From: Candidatus Brocadiaceae bacterium
GTDB taxonomy: Bacteria > Planctomycetota > Brocadiia > SM23-32
Length of the DNA stretch: 6,223 nucleotides
Reading direction: 5' to 3'
NCBI GenBank assembly: GCA_030615435.1
Contig: JAUWZH010000161.1
Coordinates: forward strand, 1 to 6,223
The notes under the pieces were generated by a model that ran no database searches, was not told the origin of the DNA, and saw only the letters and a list, made by a program, of their open reading frames with translations. The stretch's first letter is position 1. Every line of letters begins with the position of its first letter. Made by a program: the position numbers and the translations under genes. Positions 5,581 through 6,223 of the stretch are shown here, piece by piece.

Positions 5581-5598
5581 TGTTACACTTGTGTCACA
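5581..5598. promoter_or_regulatory. 18-bp imperfect dyad, candidate operator or enhancer
   Basis: TGTTACACTTGTGTCACA has 7 of 9 arm positions complementary about the 5589/5590 centre. It is about -184 to -201 from the predicted sigma-54 start and overlaps the -35 box of a candidate plus-strand promoter. It resembles a CRP site (TGTGA-N6-TCACA) only loosely because the arm spacing is wrong. Confidence 0.4.
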
Positions 5599-5610
5599 TT
5601 CACCTATTAT
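5582..5610 (+). promoter_or_regulatory. Candidate sigma-70 promoter pointing right
   Basis: GTTACA (5582-5587; 4 of 6) lies 17 bases from TATTAT (5605-5610; 5 of 6), with a start near 5617. No convincing gene follows within the window, so it may drive an RNA, a gene beyond the right edge, or nothing. Confidence 0.35.
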
Positions 5611-5625
5611 TAGTCGCAACACCCG

Positions 5626-6223
5626 GGCGCCAGGTTCACGGAATCGCGTATTTGGCTGGCGTATCGGAGGTTATTGATCGCAGCAAGAGAAACGCCCCGC
5701 TTGACCCGAGGCAGCGGCGCAAGAGGTATCGCGCGCCGGCGGGGACGCTGATGCGCGTGAGGGCTGCCGATCTGCGCTTCGAGTGTGGGTTTTCCCCCTT
5801 GGGTGTTGCAAAATCACACACTCTCTGCCTGAGGCGGGCGGTGCCCATGTGCAATGTCAAAACGCGGAGAGGCTTCTTCGGGTCAGAAATCCGGCCTCGG
5901 GGTCCCCGCCACCGGTTCTTCGGCTACTACGCGACAGGTTCCACTGGGATGCAATGAGGCGCTGTGTGCCGGAGCTCCAATGGCGCGCCACTGGACGTGG
6001 GGCGGGGCATCGTCTACAATCCGCTGAACCTGCCTGACTGGGACGCCTGGAGGGATCGCCCCCGTCGCGCGGGAGCGGCTCTACGACCTACTGTGAAAAC
6101 CTTACGTACCGGCACGACGGGGCGAGCTGAAAGAAACACCCTCAAGCACGGCGCAGAACCGAAGATTCCAAGCATCGGGAGGCTTCGAAGGCTTGCTTCA
6201 TCCGAGAGAAGGGTGGCCTTGTG
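5626..6223. other. About 600 bases without a recognisable gene
   Basis: I read all six frames. ATG frames at 5580-5957 and 5783-6037 (plus) and 5860-5636 (minus) give arginine/proline/serine-rich products without known motifs, and none has a convincing Shine-Dalgarno sequence. A third copy of GGGTGTTGC occurs at 5801-5809. The sole frame with protein-like composition runs off the right edge (see 5958-6223). The region may be intergenic, decayed coding sequence or an RNA-encoding stretch. Confidence 0.5.
5958..6223 (+). pseudogene. ATG-less open frame reaching the window edge, possible gene fragment
   Basis: Open from after a TGA at 5955-5957 to the last base, about 88 codons, with GTG at 5964 the first possible start and no Shine-Dalgarno sequence before it. 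Residues encoded at 5997-6050 read VGRGIVYNPLNLPDWDAW, hydrophobic and aromatic-rich and more protein-like than the neighbouring frames. The rest becomes R/T/S-rich and less convincing. It could be a decayed gene, the start of a gene continuing to the right, or chance in GC-rich DNA. I recognise no family. Confidence 0.2.

Larger units (their letters stand above)
5577..5625. repeat. 8-bp inverted repeat flanking an AT-rich core
   Basis: CGGGTGTT at 5577-5584 is the exact reverse complement of AACACCCG at 5618-5625, with 33 bases between them. The enclosed stretch is the most AT-rich patch nearby and contains the 18-bp dyad and a candidate plus-strand promoter. GTTCACGG also occurs as a direct repeat just outside, at 5572-5579 and 5634-5641. 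Confidence 0.45.

Noticed and set aside
5581..5598. CRP/FNR-type binding site
   Set aside because: The TGTTA and TCACA arms are separated by 8 rather than 6 bases, so it is kept only as a generic dyad.
4942..5622. 226-residue minus-strand ORF overlapping the DksA-like gene
   Set aside because: It is a shifted-frame shadow; the zinc-finger frame is the real one.
5666..5751. Possible 25-codon ORF from TTG at 5674 after GGAGG
   Set aside because: The spacer is only 3 bases, the start codon is rare and the peptide is R/G-rich without features.
6073..6130. Resemblance to a group II intron domain V (GTGAAAACCTTACGTACCGG)
   Set aside because: The lower stem cannot be paired and no reverse transcriptase or other intron domain is visible. 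An Rfam covariance search would settle it.

Overview
This is a GC-rich bacterial chromosomal segment. It carries three convincing protein genes, one tRNA gene and unusually readable intergenic control regions. The translated products (a PPi-type phosphofructokinase, a Tex-family RNA-binding protein and a DksA/TraR zinc-finger protein), the tRNA-Glu with an encoded CCA end and a consensus sigma-54 promoter all point to a bacterium, probably Gram-negative-type and possibly from a poorly cultured phylum. I cannot name the lineage from sequence alone. I see no insertion sequence, CRISPR array, integrase or phage gene.

Layout. Bases 1-246 hold no gene, only hairpins, one of which abuts the stop codon of the first gene. 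Bases 247-1563 (minus) encode a 438-residue phosphofructokinase whose signature residues indicate pyrophosphate as phosphoryl donor. Bases 1564-1843 form a divergent promoter region: a sigma-70-type promoter faces each way, with a perfect 12-bp palindrome between them and a 21-bp near-palindrome in the leader of the second gene. Bases 1844-4450 (plus) encode an 868-residue Tex-family protein that is divergent in its YqgF motif and carries a long basic C-terminal tail. A tRNA-Glu(UUC) gene follows at 4556-4630. A strong hairpin at 4735-4759 has its T-run on the minus-strand side and closes the convergent gene at 4875-5384 (minus), a 169-residue DksA/TraR-type protein.

The most interesting region is upstream of that last gene. 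A full-consensus -24/-12 (sigma-54) promoter at 5409-5424 would start transcription only about 13 bases before the ATG. Two adjoining perfect dyads lie about 80-110 bp upstream and a third imperfect dyad about 184-201 bp upstream, the usual distance range for enhancer-binding activators. This suggests a transcription-modulating protein that is itself induced through an activator-dependent promoter.

Bases 5626-6223 contain no gene I can defend, only an ATG-less open frame running off the right edge. The three protein genes do not form one operon: pfk and tex are divergent, and the DksA-like gene is convergent with tex and the tRNA. No new multi-gene system is evident. The novelty here is in regulation and in the divergent Tex protein.
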